The notes beneath the pieces were generated by a model, which saw nothing but the letters and a program-made list of their open reading frames with translations, did not search any database and was not told the origin of the DNA. Both the position numbers and the translations under genes were made by a program. A stretch of DNA of 64,000 nt from Seohaeicola zhoushanensis (lineage in GTDB: Bacteria > Pseudomonadota > Alphaproteobacteria > Rhodobacterales > Rhodobacteraceae), in the NCBI RefSeq assembly GCF_014656415.1, contig NZ_BNCJ01000001.1:421395-485394 (forward strand). The letters run 5' to 3'. Position 1 is the stretch's first letter; each line of letters starts with the position of its first letter. This document shows positions 18,591 through 28,004 of the stretch, one piece after another.

Positions 18591-19319
18591 ATGCGCGCGG
18601 TGTTTCAAACGGCAGTTCGCCTGTTGTTTCCCTCACGTTGCGTCGGATGCGGGGCCCTGGTCGAGAGCGATTTCGCCCTTTGCGCGCAGTGCTGGCGCGA
18701 GACGCCCTTCATCGGCGGCACGGTCTGCGATGCCTGCGGCGCGCCCTTGCCCGGCGCGGACGAGGCGGTGCGGGTGGAATGCGACGACTGCATGGCCACG
18801 CCCCGGCCCTGGGCGCGGGGGCGGTCGGCGATGCTCTATCGTGACAAGGGCCGCGCGCTGGTGCTGGCGCTGAAACATGGCGACCGGCCCGAGGTGGCGC
18901 GGCTGGCCGCGCCCTGGCTGGCCCGCGCGGCGCGGCCGCTCCTGCGGCCCGACCTGCTGGTCGCGCCGGTGCCGCTGCACCGCTTCAAGCTGCTGCGCCG
19001 CCGCTATAACCAGAGCGCGCTGCTGGCCCGCGCGTTGGCGGAACAAACCGGGCTTGAGCATTGTCCCGACCTGCTGCTGCGCCGGCGGGCGACCGCCAGC
19101 CAGGATGGGCGGAGCGCGGCCGAGCGGTTTGCCAATCTCGACGGGGCGATCGCGGTTCACCCCGGCCGAAAGGCGCGTCTTGTGGGCCGTCCGGTGCTGC
19201 TGGTCGATGACGTGATGACCTCGGGCGCGACGCTGGCGGCCTGTGCCGAGGCCTGCCGGCAAGCGCAATCTGGTGAGGTCTTCGTGCTGGCACTGGCGCG
19301 GGTGACCAAGGATCACTAG
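18591..19319 (+). CDS. ComF family phosphoribosyltransferase-like protein
   Basis: A 242-residue protein from ATG 18591. An N-terminal zinc-binding region has four C-x2-C pairs (CVGC, CAQC, CDAC, CDDC), followed by a type I phosphoribosyltransferase domain with the PRPP loop VLLVDDVMTSGAT. ComF is needed for DNA uptake in competent bacteria, but in alphaproteobacteria its role is unproven. Followed by grxC after 38 bases. Confidence 0.9.
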   Translation: MRAVFQTAVRLLFPSRCVGCGALVESDFALCAQCWRETPFIGGTVCDACGAPLPGADEAVRVECDDCMATPRPWARGRSAMLYRDKGRALVLALKHGDRPEVARLAAPWLARAARPLLRPDLLVAPVPLHRFKLLRRRYNQSALLARALAEQTGLEHCPDLLLRRRATASQDGRSAAERFANLDGAIAVHPGRKARLVGRPVLLVDDVMTSGATLAACAEACRQAQSGEVFVLALARVTKDH

Positions 19320-19357
19320 GTTCCCTGTCGAAACGGACCACAGGACACAGGCCGGAC

Positions 19358-19615
19358 ATGAAACAGGTTGAAATCTACACGACGCCGCTTTGCGGCTATT
19401 GCCATGCGGCCAAACGGCTGCTGACCCAGAAGGGCGTGAGCTATGCCGAGATTGACGTCGCCGCCGCGCCCGAGCGCCGGGCCGAGATGACGCAGCGCGC
19501 GAACGGCGGGCGCACGGTGCCGCAGATCTTTATCGGCGGCACCCATGTCGGCGGTTGCGACGATCTTTACGCCATGGAGCGCGCGGGCAAGCTTGACCCG
19601 ATGCTGGCCGACTGA
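19358..19615 (+). CDS. grxC: Glutaredoxin 3
   Basis: An 85-residue dithiol glutaredoxin with active site CGYC (residues about 11-14) and the cis-proline/GSH-binding region TVPQIFIGGTHVGGCDDL. Reduces disulfides with glutathione. The stop overlaps the ATG of the next gene by one base. Confidence 0.95.
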   Translation: MKQVEIYTTPLCGYCHAAKRLLTQKGVSYAEIDVAAAPERRAEMTQRANGGRTVPQIFIGGTHVGGCDDLYAMERAGKLDPMLAD

Positions 19616-20445
19616 TGCGGGCGGCGCTGCTTCAGCTCAGCTCGGGTGACGACCCGGCGGCGAACCTCGAGACGGTGATCGGCTATATGGACGAGGCCCA
19701 CGCTGCCGGCGCGCGTTTCATCCTGACGCCGGAGGTCACAAACTGCGTTTCCGCCAGCCGCGAGCGGCAGAACGCGGTGCTGCAGCAGGAAGCCGATGAC
19801 ATCACCTTGCAGGGGCTGCGCCGCAAGGCGGCGGACCTCGGCGTTTGGCTGCTGATCGGGTCGCTGGCGCTCAAGACCGGCGATCCGGACGGGCGCTTTG
19901 CCAACCGTTCTTTCCTGATCGGGCCGGATGGCGCGGTGCGCGCCTGGTACGACAAGATCCACATGTTCGACGTCGAGGTGACGCCGGAAGAGACCTATCG
20001 CGAATCGGCGGGCTTCCGTCCCGGCAGCCGCGCCGTTCTGGCCGAGACCGATTTCGGCGCGATCGGCATGTCGGTCTGCTATGATGTGCGGTTCCCGGCG
20101 CTCTACCAGGCGCTGGCGCAGGCCGGGGCCTCGATCCTGACCGTTCCGGCGGCGTTCTCGCCGGTGACGGGCGCGGCACATTGGCACAGCCTGCTGCGCG
20201 CCCGGGCGATCGAGACGGGCTGCTACGTGCTGGCCCCGGCGCAGACGGGCGAGCATCCGAAGACCACGGGCAAGCAGCGGCGGACCTATGGTCACAGCCT
20301 GGCCGTCTCGCCCTGGGGCGAGGTGCTGGTCGATGGCGGGACCGAGCCGGGTTTTCATATCGTGGATCTGGATGCTAGGCTTGTCAGCGATGCGCGCAGG
20401 AAGGTTCCGTCACTGACCCATGTCAGGCATTTCGACGGCCCCTGA
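19615..20445 (+). CDS. Carbon-nitrogen hydrolase (nitrilase superfamily)
   Basis: A 276-residue amidase-type hydrolase. The catalytic triad is visible: Glu in LTPEVTN, Lys in YDKIHMFDV, Cys in GMSVCYDVRFP. The sequence resembles the Nit1/Nit2 branch, some of which hydrolyse deaminated glutathione; its position directly after grxC fits a thiol-related role, but that is inference. Confidence 0.92.
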   Translation: MRAALLQLSSGDDPAANLETVIGYMDEAHAAGARFILTPEVTNCVSASRERQNAVLQQEADDITLQGLRRKAADLGVWLLIGSLALKTGDPDGRFANRSFLIGPDGAVRAWYDKIHMFDVEVTPEETYRESAGFRPGSRAVLAETDFGAIGMSVCYDVRFPALYQALAQAGASILTVPAAFSPVTGAAHWHSLLRARAIETGCYVLAPAQTGEHPKTTGKQRRTYGHSLAVSPWGEVLVDGGTEPGFHIVDLDARLVSDARRKVPSLTHVRHFDGP

Positions 20446-20458
20446 CAGGGAAGGATTC

Positions 20459-20902
20459 ATGGCGGACGACAACAATACCCTGGCGGTCGCCTTGTTCAGC
20501 GAGGTCCTGGCCGCGGACCAGCTCATGCGGAACCGCCTGGGCAAGGTGTTGCCGCGCGGCATGGAGATCTCGCATTTCTCGGTGCTGAACCACCTGGCCT
20601 TTTCGGGGGGCGAACGCAGCCCGGCGCAGTTGGCCGAGACCTTTCACGTCACCCGCGGCGCGATGACCAATACGCTGAACAAGCTGGAGTGGGCGGGCTA
20701 TGTCCACATCCGGCCCGACTGGGACGATGCCCGCCGCAAGATGGTGGCGATCAGCCCGGCCGGGCGGCAGGCGCGCGACTATGCGGTCGCTGCCCTCGCG
20801 CCGATGCTGAACGAGGTTGTCGGCGACCTGGGCACCGAGAAGGTGCGCACCGTGCTGCCGGTCCTGCGCGAGCTGCGGGCGCGGCTGGAGCGCAAGGATT
20901 AG
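20459..20902 (+). CDS. MarR family transcriptional regulator
   Basis: A 147-residue winged-helix regulator from ATG 20459 (AGGGAAGGA upstream). The recognition region reads LAETFHVTRGAMTNTLNKLEWAGYV with the wing DARRKMVAISPAGR. No cysteine is placed for thiol sensing. It is the last gene of the comF-grxC-nitrilase run; the target is unknown. Confidence 0.9.
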   Translation: MADDNNTLAVALFSEVLAADQLMRNRLGKVLPRGMEISHFSVLNHLAFSGGERSPAQLAETFHVTRGAMTNTLNKLEWAGYVHIRPDWDDARRKMVAISPAGRQARDYAVAALAPMLNEVVGDLGTEKVRTVLPVLRELRARLERKD

Positions 20903-20917
20903 ACCCTAAACGGGGAT

Positions 20918-21664
20918 TTACTCCGGGCGCAGGCTCGCCGTGACGTAGTTCACCGAGAGATCGCGGTCGGAGAGGCGCCAGGCCCAGCTGATCGGGTTGA
21001 AGACGAAGCCCTTGCGGTCGACCGGGCGCAGCCCTGCCTGTTCGAGCAGCGCGAACAGCTCGTCGGGGGTGATGAACTTGTTCCACTCGTGGGTGCCGCG
21101 CGGCAGCCAGCGCATCACCACCTCGGCCCCGAAGATCGCCATGGCGTAGGACTTGGGGTTGCGGTTGATGGTCGAGCAGACCTGCAGCCCGCCCGGTTTC
21201 AGCAGGTCGTGGCAGGCGGTCAGATAGGCGAGCGGGTCTGCCACATGCTCGACCACCTCCATGTTCAGCACCACGTCGAAGCGTTCGCCGGCCTCGGCCA
21301 GCGCCTCGGCGGTGGTGTTGCGGTAGTCGATGTCCAGCCCCATCTGTTCGGCATGGATCTGCGCCACCGGGATATTGCGCGCCGCCGCGTCGGCGCCGAC
21401 CACCTCGGCGCCCAGCCGCGCCATCGGTTCCGACAGCAGCCCGCCGCCGCAGCCGATATCGAGCAGGCGCAGCCCTTCGAACGGGCGCTGGGCCTTGAGA
21501 TCACGGTCATATTCGGTGGCGATCTGGGTGCAGATGTAATCAAGCCGGCAGGGGTTCAGCATGTGCAGGGGCTTGAACTTGCCGGACGGATCCCACCAGT
21601 CGGCCGCCATTGCCTCGAACTTGGCAACCTCGGCAGGATCGACGGTGGTTTGTGACACTGGCAT
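20918..21664 (-). CDS. ubiG: Ubiquinone biosynthesis O-methyltransferase
   Basis: A 248-residue SAM-dependent methyltransferase that carries out both O-methylations of ubiquinone synthesis. Motif [23 protein letters not shown] and the UbiG-specific early stretch [19 protein letters not shown] are clear. Single gene, convergent with marR and divergent from the iminopeptidase. Confidence 0.97.
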   Translation of the reverse strand: MPVSQTTVDPAEVAKFEAMAADWWDPSGKFKPLHMLNPCRLDYICTQIATEYDRDLKAQRPFEGLRLLDIGCGGGLLSEPMARLGAEVVGADAAARNIPVAQIHAEQMGLDIDYRNTTAEALAEAGERFDVVLNMEVVEHVADPLAYLTACHDLLKPGGLQVCSTINRNPKSYAMAIFGAEVVMRWLPRGTHEWNKFITPDELFALLEQAGLRPVDRKGFVFNPISWAWRLSDRDLSVNYVTASLRPE

Positions 21665-21713
21665 TGCTGACTCCGCGTGATCATTCTATTCCTGACGACT
21701 ATATAGGGCATTG

Positions 21714-22697
21714 ATGGACAGACACCCGGATCAAAAGCGCGCAGTGCAATATCTTTACCCGCCGATCGACCCCTTCGATCAGCGGATGCTGGATGTTGGC
21801 CAGGGCCACAGCGTCTATGTCGAGCAATGCGGCAACCCCGAGGGCATTCCGGTGGTGGTGCTGCATGGCGGGCCCGGCGGCGGTTGCAGCCCGGCGATGC
21901 GGCGGTATTTCGACCCCGAGGTCTATCGCGTCATCCTGTTCGACCAGCGCGGCTGCGGGCGGTCGCGGCCCCATGCCTCGGTTGTCGATAACACCACATG
22001 GCACCTCGTCGCCGATATCGAGGCGATCCGTGAGGTTCTGAAGATCGACCGCTGGATCGTCTTCGGCGGCAGCTGGGGAGCGACGCTGGCGCTGGTCTAT
22101 GCGCAGGCGCATCCCGACCATGTCAGCAACATGATCCTGCGCGGCGTCTTCCTGATGACCCAGTCCGAGCTGGACTGGTTCTATGGCGGCGGCGCCGGCA
22201 GGTTCTGGCCCGAGACCTGGGAACGCTTCGTGGCGCCGATCCCGGAGGACGAGCGGGGCGACCTGATCGCCGCCTATCACCGGCGGTTGTTCTCGGGGAA
22301 CATGATGCAGGAAACCCAGTTCGGGCGTACCTGGTCGGCCTGGGAGAATGCGCTGGCCTCGATCCATTCGAGCGGGTCTTCGGGCGAGAGCCCCGGTGAC
22401 TATGCCCGCGCCTTCGCGCGGCTGGAGAACCACTATTTCATCAACCGCGGCTTTCTGGAGTTCGATGGCCAGATCCTGGCCCACATGGACCGGATCGCGC
22501 ATATTCCCGGCGTTATCGTGCAGGGGCGCTATGACATGATCTGCCCGCCGCATGGCGCCTGGGAGCTGTCGCGCCGCTGGCCCAAGGGCGAGCTGAAGCT
22601 GGTGCGCAATGCCGGCCATGCGCTGAGCGAACCAGGCATTTCCGCGGAACTGGTGCGTGCGATGGACGACATCGCCGAGGCGCGGGGGCTGAAATGA
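21714..22697 (+). CDS. pip: Proline iminopeptidase (alpha/beta hydrolase)
   Basis: A 327-residue serine peptidase that removes N-terminal proline. The oxyanion region LHGGPGGG, nucleophile elbow GGSWGATLAL (Ser) and a C-terminal NAGHAL (His) are all present. ATG 21714 is used; the frame begins one codon earlier with TTG. A TATATAG box lies 12 bases upstream. Its stop overlaps the next start (ATGA). Confidence 0.95.
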   Translation: MDRHPDQKRAVQYLYPPIDPFDQRMLDVGQGHSVYVEQCGNPEGIPVVVLHGGPGGGCSPAMRRYFDPEVYRVILFDQRGCGRSRPHASVVDNTTWHLVADIEAIREVLKIDRWIVFGGSWGATLALVYAQAHPDHVSNMILRGVFLMTQSELDWFYGGGAGRFWPETWERFVAPIPEDERGDLIAAYHRRLFSGNMMQETQFGRTWSAWENALASIHSSGSSGESPGDYARAFARLENHYFINRGFLEFDGQILAHMDRIAHIPGVIVQGRYDMICPPHGAWELSRRWPKGELKLVRNAGHALSEPGISAELVRAMDDIAEARGLK

Positions 22698-23497
22698 CGC
22701 GCCTTGACCGCCGTGCCCTGTTCACCTCCGGTGCCGCCGCGGCGCTGCTGGCGGCCTCGGGGCTTTCGGCGGATGCGCGACCCCGTGCCGGTGGGGTGAT
22801 GCGCCTGGCGGTGCCGCGCGACGGCAGCCTGGCGCGGATCGCGCAAGGCGCCACCTTTGACCAGCTGACCGAGATCGCGCCCGATGGCACCCTGCGGGGC
22901 GAGCTGGCGCTGTCCTGGACCGGCAGCGAGGACGCGCGGCGGTGGAGCTTCCGCCTGCGCAAGGACGCGCGGTTCCACGACGGCACGGCGCTACACGCCC
23001 GACACGTGGCCGAGGCGCTGGGCGATCTGCCGTCGGTGCGGGCGGTTCACGTCGAGTCGGCTCAGGACCTGGTGTTCGAACTGGAGACCGCGAATGTGCG
23101 CCTGCCGCTGGATCTGGCGGATCCGGCCCATGCCATTCGGCGCAATGGTGCGGGCACCGGGGCCTACCGGATCGTCCGCATGGACGAGGCGCGGCATCTG
23201 CTGGCGACACGGATCGAAGGCCACTACAAGGCCGGGACCGCCGGCTGGGCCGACCGGATCGAGGTCATCGTGATCCCCGACGCCGCGGTCCGGGCCGAGG
23301 CGCTGCGGGGCGGTTACGTCGACCTCGTCTATCTGCCCGAGGCGGCAGGGCTGATCGGGCAGGGCGAATTCCTTTATCACCCGAACGCCGAGAACATCGC
23401 CATTGCCGCCCGCGCCGGTGTGGGCATCCCGCGCCAGGTCGGCAGCCGCGCGCCGCTGGATGACGGGCGGATCGCCGAACGCTGGTGGATCGCCTGA
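22694..23497 (+). CDS. Half-size family 5 (dipeptide/oligopeptide-type) solute-binding protein
   Basis: A 267-residue Tat-exported protein (DRRALFTSGAAAALLAAS). It carries only the first lobe of SBP_bac_5: WSFRLRKDARFHDGTALHARHV, GTGAYRI, and IEVIVIPDAAVRAEALRGGYVDL. Members normally exceed 500 residues; the second lobe is missing and the frame ends cleanly without visible remains. No permease or ATPase is nearby, and it is coupled to pip, so it may bind a peptide or proline product without transporting it, or be a decaying gene. Confidence 0.78.
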   Translation: MTRLDRRALFTSGAAAALLAASGLSADARPRAGGVMRLAVPRDGSLARIAQGATFDQLTEIAPDGTLRGELALSWTGSEDARRWSFRLRKDARFHDGTALHARHVAEALGDLPSVRAVHVESAQDLVFELETANVRLPLDLADPAHAIRRNGAGTGAYRIVRMDEARHLLATRIEGHYKAGTAGWADRIEVIVIPDAAVRAEALRGGYVDLVYLPEAAGLIGQGEFLYHPNAENIAIAARAGVGIPRQVGSRAPLDDGRIAERWWIA

Positions 23498-23500
23498 GCC

Positions 23501-24397
23501 TCAGGTCTGCGACTTTTCCAATTCCTCGGCCAGCATGTCCCAGACCCGCCTGATCCGTGGCGTCTGGCGCATGGCCGGATGCGCAGCCAGCCAGACGTCG
23601 AGCGGCGGGATACTGATGCCGAGGTCGATCTCCTCGACGGCCGGATCGGCGCGCCCCGAGACCCGTTGCGAGAAGCCGATGCCGCAACCGGTGCGCACCA
23701 GTTCCCAGTAGGTCGCCTGGTTGTCGCAGCGCACCGCGAAATCCTCGGTGGTGGCCGGCCAGCCGAATTTGCGCATGGTGCGCAGGATCAGTTCGTCGGC
23801 GTCATAGCCGACCAGGTCAAAGTCGAAGAGCTGGTCGGGCCGCTGGGGACGGCCATGGCGGGCGAGGTAGGACTTCGCGGCGAAGATGCCCATTTCGATG
23901 GTGGTGACGTGGCGGGTGACCACGTCCATCTGCGTCGGGCGGAACATGCGCACGGCGACGTCGGCTTCGCGGAACAGCAGGTTCTCGCTGCGGTCCGAAG
24001 GGACCAGCACCAGCGAGATCGCCGGCTCGGCGGCGCGGATGCGGGCGAGGATCGGCGGCAACAGGTAGTGCGAGGCAAAGACCGAGGCGGTGATCCGCAC
24101 GGTGCCTTCGAGCCGCTGGCTCTGCCCCGCCGCGGTAAGCGTCAGCGCGTTCATCGCCTGGTGCATCTGTTGCGCCAGCGGCAGAAGGTCGGCGCCCAGC
24201 GACGTTAGGCGCAGGCCGCGCGCGTGGCGTTCGAAGAGCGTGGCGTCGAGCGCCTGCTCCAGCGACTGCACCTGCCGGCCAAGCGTCGGCTGGCTGCGCC
24301 CCAGCCGCGCGGCGGCGGCCGAGAGCGAGCCGGTTTCGGCCACGGCGACGAAGACCTGGATCAGTGACCAGTCGAGGGAGGTGAGTGCGTTATCCAT
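23501..24397 (-). CDS. LysR family transcriptional regulator
   Basis: A 298-residue regulator with N-terminal HTH (VAETGSLSAAAARLGRSQPTLGRQVQSLE) and a periplasmic-binding-like effector domain. It is divergent from the reductase gene at 24493 (95-bp gap), the classic arrangement for LysR control of the neighbouring gene. Effector unknown. Confidence 0.94.
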   Translation of the reverse strand: MDNALTSLDWSLIQVFVAVAETGSLSAAAARLGRSQPTLGRQVQSLEQALDATLFERHARGLRLTSLGADLLPLAQQMHQAMNALTLTAAGQSQRLEGTVRITASVFASHYLLPPILARIRAAEPAISLVLVPSDRSENLLFREADVAVRMFRPTQMDVVTRHVTTIEMGIFAAKSYLARHGRPQRPDQLFDFDLVGYDADELILRTMRKFGWPATTEDFAVRCDNQATYWELVRTGCGIGFSQRVSGRADPAVEEIDLGISIPPLDVWLAAHPAMRQTPRIRRVWDMLAEELEKSQT

Positions 24398-24492
24398 TCA
24401 TAGATGAATACCATAGCTGCAGTTTCGGGCAATGTTCCCGTTGCTGCTGAATAGCTAACTTGGTGCCATCGGATGAACCAAGGAGACACCAG

Positions 24493-25389
24493 ATGTCCAA
24501 GACCGTTCTGATCCTCGGCGCTTCGGGCCGTTTTGGCCGTGCCGCCGCCGATGCCTTTGCCCAGGCTGGCTGGACCGTTCGCAACTATGACCGTGCCTCG
24601 GGCGATCTTGCCCGTGCGGCCTGGGGGGCGGATGTGATCGTCAACGCCTGGAACCCGCTTTATACCGACTGGGCCGAGCAGGTGCCGGGCCTGACGCAGA
24701 AGGTGATCAAGGTCGCGCAGCAGACCGGGGCCACGGTCATCGTGCCGGGGAATGTCTATGTCTTCGGTGAACAGACGCCCGCGCCCTGGTCCGAGCGCAC
24801 GCCGCATGGGGCCACCAACGGCCTCGGCCGGGTGCGGATCGCGATGGAGGCGGCTTACCGTGCTTCGGGCGTGCGGACCATCGTCCTGCGGGCGGGTGAC
24901 TTCATCGATGCAGGCGCCTCGGGGAATTGGTTCGACCGTATCCTGGTCGCGCGGCTCGACCGGGGCGTGGTGCAATATCCGGGCAATCCCGACATTCCCC
25001 ACGCCTGGGCCTGGTTGCCGGATGTGGCCCGTGCCGCCGTGCTGCTGGCCGAGCAGCGCGAGAGCCTGCCCGCGTTCACCGACGTGCCCTTCCCCGGCTA
25101 TACCCTGACCGGCCGCGAATTGGTGGCGGCCCTGTCACGGGTCACGGGCCGAGGGTTGCAGCTGAAGCGGTTCTCGTATCTGCCGCTGCACCTGCTGCGC
25201 CCGGTCTGGCCGATGGCCCGGCGGCTGGTCGAGATGTCCTATCTCTGGCGCAGGCCGCATTGGCTGGACGGCGCGCGGTTCCAGGAACTGTTGCCCGGCT
25301 TTCGCCACACGCAGTTGGAGGCGGCGCTGGCCGTCGCCATCGGGGCAGGGGTGGCAGAGGTGCCGGAGCAGGCAGTGACGGCCCGATAG
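24493..25389 (+). CDS. NAD(P)-binding epimerase/reductase-like protein
   Basis: A 298-residue Rossmann-fold protein, ATG 24493 behind AAGGAG. The nucleotide loop is LILGASGRFGRAAADAFA. It belongs to the atypical/extended short-chain dehydrogenases (NAD-dependent epimerase-like), with an N-V-Y-V-F segment in place of the usual YxxxK. Probable target of the divergent LysR regulator. Substrate unknown. Confidence 0.8.
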   Translation: MSKTVLILGASGRFGRAAADAFAQAGWTVRNYDRASGDLARAAWGADVIVNAWNPLYTDWAEQVPGLTQKVIKVAQQTGATVIVPGNVYVFGEQTPAPWSERTPHGATNGLGRVRIAMEAAYRASGVRTIVLRAGDFIDAGASGNWFDRILVARLDRGVVQYPGNPDIPHAWAWLPDVARAAVLLAEQRESLPAFTDVPFPGYTLTGRELVAALSRVTGRGLQLKRFSYLPLHLLRPVWPMARRLVEMSYLWRRPHWLDGARFQELLPGFRHTQLEAALAVAIGAGVAEVPEQAVTAR

Positions 25390-25391
25390 GT

Positions 25392-26225
25392 TCAGGCGGT
25401 CTGCATCGCCTCGGCGCTGGCGTAGACGCGGCGGCGCTTTTCCTCGATCAGTTCGGCGATGCGCGACATCGCCAGCCCGCGCATCATCATGCTGGCGGGC
25501 AGGAAGGCCCAGGCGCTGAGCAGCCAGATGCGGGTCTTCGGGTCTTCCATCGAGAGCGGCTCGAAATTGTCGGAGACCAGCTTGATCAGCGCCGGAACGA
25601 AGAAGGGCGCGAGGAAACCGACGATCATGTTGATCCGCCCATCGCGCTGGAGACGGTGCACCACGTCGCCGCCAGTGGTGGGGTCGAACAGCGGCAGGTT
25701 CACCCAGACGTTGAAGGCGCCGCTGCTGGTGGGCCAGCCCATCACGCGGACCGAGATCAGGAAGGCGATCACGGTGAGCATCGCGATGACATAGGAGACG
25801 CCGGCCGCGATGCGCACCGCGTCGACGGTCTGCACGCCGGCCTCGGTCGGCAGCATCAGGATGGCGAGGCGCACCGGCGAATAGGGGAAGTCGGTCAGGT
25901 GGCCGATCAGGCCGCCGAGACCCGTCAGGAAGGCGGTGAGGCCGCTCGGGTCGGTGGTGTGGCGGGTGATCGTGGTCAGGACGAGGAACATCGCCAGCAG
26001 GCAGAAAAAGCGCAGCCGGTTCAGCGGCGGGGCGTCGCGGAATTCGATGAAGCTCGGGAATTCGGTGTTGTATTCGGCAAAGGTCAGCGCGCCGGCAAGG
26101 ATGGCCAGCAGGGCGATCATCTCGGACGCGTCCGTTATGCTGCCGGGCAGCAGCAACGAGGGCGTCGCCACCAGCAGCGCCACCAACAGTCCGCGCAAGG
26201 CTGCGCCTGCGATCCGTCCGATCAC
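25392..26225 (-). CDS. Uncharacterised membrane protein
   Basis: A 277-residue protein with about six hydrophobic segments, starting at GTG 26225 with AAGGA upstream. No known motif is recognised. A soluble stretch (about 165-200) reads WPTSSGAFNVWVNLPLFDP, and the C-terminus is basic (EEKRRRVYAS). Converges with the reductase gene, with 2 bases between stops. Confidence 0.75.
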   Translation of the reverse strand: MIGRIAGAALRGLLVALLVATPSLLLPGSITDASEMIALLAILAGALTFAEYNTEFPSFIEFRDAPPLNRLRFFCLLAMFLVLTTITRHTTDPSGLTAFLTGLGGLIGHLTDFPYSPVRLAILMLPTEAGVQTVDAVRIAAGVSYVIAMLTVIAFLISVRVMGWPTSSGAFNVWVNLPLFDPTTGGDVVHRLQRDGRINMIVGFLAPFFVPALIKLVSDNFEPLSMEDPKTRIWLLSAWAFLPASMMMRGLAMSRIAELIEEKRRRVYASAEAMQTA

Positions 26226-26767
26226 TGTCCGATCCTTTCAATCTGGACGGTCCCGATACATCGCCGGATACCTGTTCCAGTTGAATCCGCCCGTGTCTGG
26301 GTGGAATGCCTCATTTTGGCCTCATTTGTGGCGGCAATTAGAGTGCCGCTCAAGCCATGGCGCCATGACACTTCAAGTTTGAGGCAAAAACGAGGACAAA
26401 CTGGTGCCTCTTTGCATCAATTTTTGTGTCTTCTAGGCGACTGTCACGAAAGAGGCACCAAATCTGGTGGGCCGGGGAAAAATGCCGCCCGGTCACTGCC
26501 ATATTCGCGGCGAAACGATCCAGCGGGATTGTTTTCGTTAACGAACAGAACCGCCCCAACATCCTGATATTGAGCGCAAAACAAGATCAGCGCCGGCACA
26601 ATGCGGCAGAAGCGCGGCGGGCGATTCTGTCGGGCCTGCCGCAATCGCATGGGCGCGGATGCGGGGCGTTTTGCGGGCTATGTCGGGGGAAGGGGGCCTT
26701 GTGCGGGAGGTCATGCCTCCCGAAGGCAGGGGCGCAGCGGGCCGGCCGGAGCCGACCCACGCGAATG
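26226..26767. other. Intergenic region, 542 bp, with palindromes
   Basis: Lies between the start of the membrane protein gene and the leuD stop. Lower GC over 26330-26600. It holds a 12-bp inverted repeat (26402-26413 with 26449-26460), a 12-bp palindrome TTCGTTAACGAA at 26534-26545, and a hairpin GGGAGG/CCTCCC at 26705-26721 with flanking GCCTT/AAGGC that may help end leuD transcripts. Frames crossing it show no family motif, so I call no gene. Confidence 0.5.
26402..26460. repeat. Perfect 12-bp inverted repeat, 35-nt spacer
   Basis: TGGTGCCTCTTT at 26402 and AAAGAGGCACCA at 26449 are exact complements in a low-GC intergenic region about 180-235 bp upstream of the membrane protein start. 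It could be an operator pair, a large RNA stem or a scar of an excised element. Confidence 0.6.
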
Positions 26768-27373
26768 TCAGACCCAGGGACGGGCCGCGGCGGCCTTGGC
26801 CTCGAAGGCGTCGATCGAGGCGGCCTTTTCCAGCGTCAGGCCGATATCGTCGAGTCCGTTCAGCAGGCAGTGCTTCTTGAAGCTGTCGACCTCGAAGTGG
26901 AACACCTCGCCGTCCGAGGTGGTCACGGTCTGGGCCGGCAGGTCCACCGTCATGCGGGCGTTGGCGCCCTTCTCGGCGTCCTTCATCAGCACGTCGACCG
27001 CTTCCTTCGGCAGCACGATCGGCAGGATGCCGTTCTTGAAGCAGTTGTTGAAGAAGATGTCGGCGAAGCTGGTGGAGATCACGCAGCTGATGCCGAAATC
27101 CTTGATCGCCCAGGGGGCGTGTTCACGCGACGAGCCGCAGCCGAAGTTGTCGCCGGCGACGATGATCTGCGCCTCGCGGTACTGCGGCTTGTTCAGCACG
27201 AAATCGGGGTTTTCCTTCCCGTCGCGGTCATAGCGCATCTCGTCGAAGAGGTTCACGCCGAGGCCCGAACGCTTGATGGTCTTCAGGAACTGCTTCGGGA
27301 TGATCATGTCGGTGTCGATGTTGACCAGCGGCATGGGGGCCGCGATCCCGGTGAGTTTTTCGAACTTGTCCAT
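26768..27373 (-). CDS. leuD: 3-isopropylmalate dehydratase small subunit
   Basis: A 201-residue small subunit (swivel domain) of isopropylmalate isomerase in leucine synthesis. [19 protein letters not shown] is the substrate-binding signature. Starts at ATG 27373 with AAGGAGACAGAC upstream. Works with LeuC at 28005; the two are separated by an hdeD-like gene. Confidence 0.98.
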   Translation of the reverse strand: MDKFEKLTGIAAPMPLVNIDTDMIIPKQFLKTIKRSGLGVNLFDEMRYDRDGKENPDFVLNKPQYREAQIIVAGDNFGCGSSREHAPWAIKDFGISCVISTSFADIFFNNCFKNGILPIVLPKEAVDVLMKDAEKGANARMTVDLPAQTVTTSDGEVFHFEVDSFKKHCLLNGLDDIGLTLEKAASIDAFEAKAAAARPWV

Positions 27374-27433
27374 GTCTGTCTCCTTGTCGCCGGGGTGGTC
27401 CCCGTCGACGGGTTGAAGGTGATATGCCGCGCC

Positions 27434-27952
27434 TCAGCGGTCGAGGCGTCGGCTGAAGAGGCCGATGGCGACAAGGCCAGCGCCCTCCGCCAGAAGCTGG
27501 ATGCCGAGCAGGATGCCGAGCAGCGAGGTTGCCGCGCTCTGGAAGTCGGTGAAGACCAGAACGCCGATCAGCGTGGATGCGGCCCCTGAGAGGAGCATCA
27601 GCCAGAAGAACGGCGTGCCCGAGAGGCGCGACGAGATCAGCAGGCGGGCGATGCCCATGATAAGGAAGACCACGCCCAGCATCAGGGTGAGCGAGACCGT
27701 CCCGGCCAGCGGGTTGGCCAGCAGCCAGACGCCCGCCACGATGGTCAGAAGCGCCACGAAGGCGTTCCAGAGCCGGTGATGCGCGCCAGGATCCCGGAAC
27801 AGGAACCAGGCCTGCAGCACACCCGAGGCCAGGAACATCGCGCCGACCAGGGTGGTCACCGCGATCGAGGCTGCCAGCGGGTTCGCCAGGGCGAAGATGC
27901 CGCCGATGATCAGCAGGACGCCGATCACCAGGAGTGCTGTGGATGCCTTCAT
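27434..27952 (-). CDS. HdeD family membrane protein (DUF308)
   Basis: A 172-residue protein with six short membrane helices in the repeated pattern of DUF308/HdeD (GVLLIIGGIFALANPLAA, then two similar units at about 70-90 and 125-145). HdeD of E. coli is linked to acid resistance; the role here is unknown. Sits within leuC-leuD, 52 bases after leuC and 60 before leuD. Confidence 0.9.
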   Translation of the reverse strand: MKASTALLVIGVLLIIGGIFALANPLAASIAVTTLVGAMFLASGVLQAWFLFRDPGAHHRLWNAFVALLTIVAGVWLLANPLAGTVSLTLMLGVVFLIMGIARLLISSRLSGTPFFWLMLLSGAASTLIGVLVFTDFQSAATSLLGILLGIQLLAEGAGLVAIGLFSRRLDR

Positions 27953-27974
27953 CGCCCTTCTCCTGCCAGGTGGG

Positions 27975-27996
27975 GTAGGGCGGGGTTCACCCCGCC
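27975..27996 (-). repeat. GTAGGGCGGG hairpin repeat, copy 1
   Basis: A 7-bp stem GGCGGGG/CCCCGCC with a 4-base loop and a flanking GTAG/CTAC edge, located 8 bases after the leuC stop. All 22 bases match copy 3 (45594-45615) in reverse complement. Probably an intercistronic or 3'-end hairpin. Confidence 0.75.
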
Positions 27997-28004
27997 GCCC
28001 CGGT

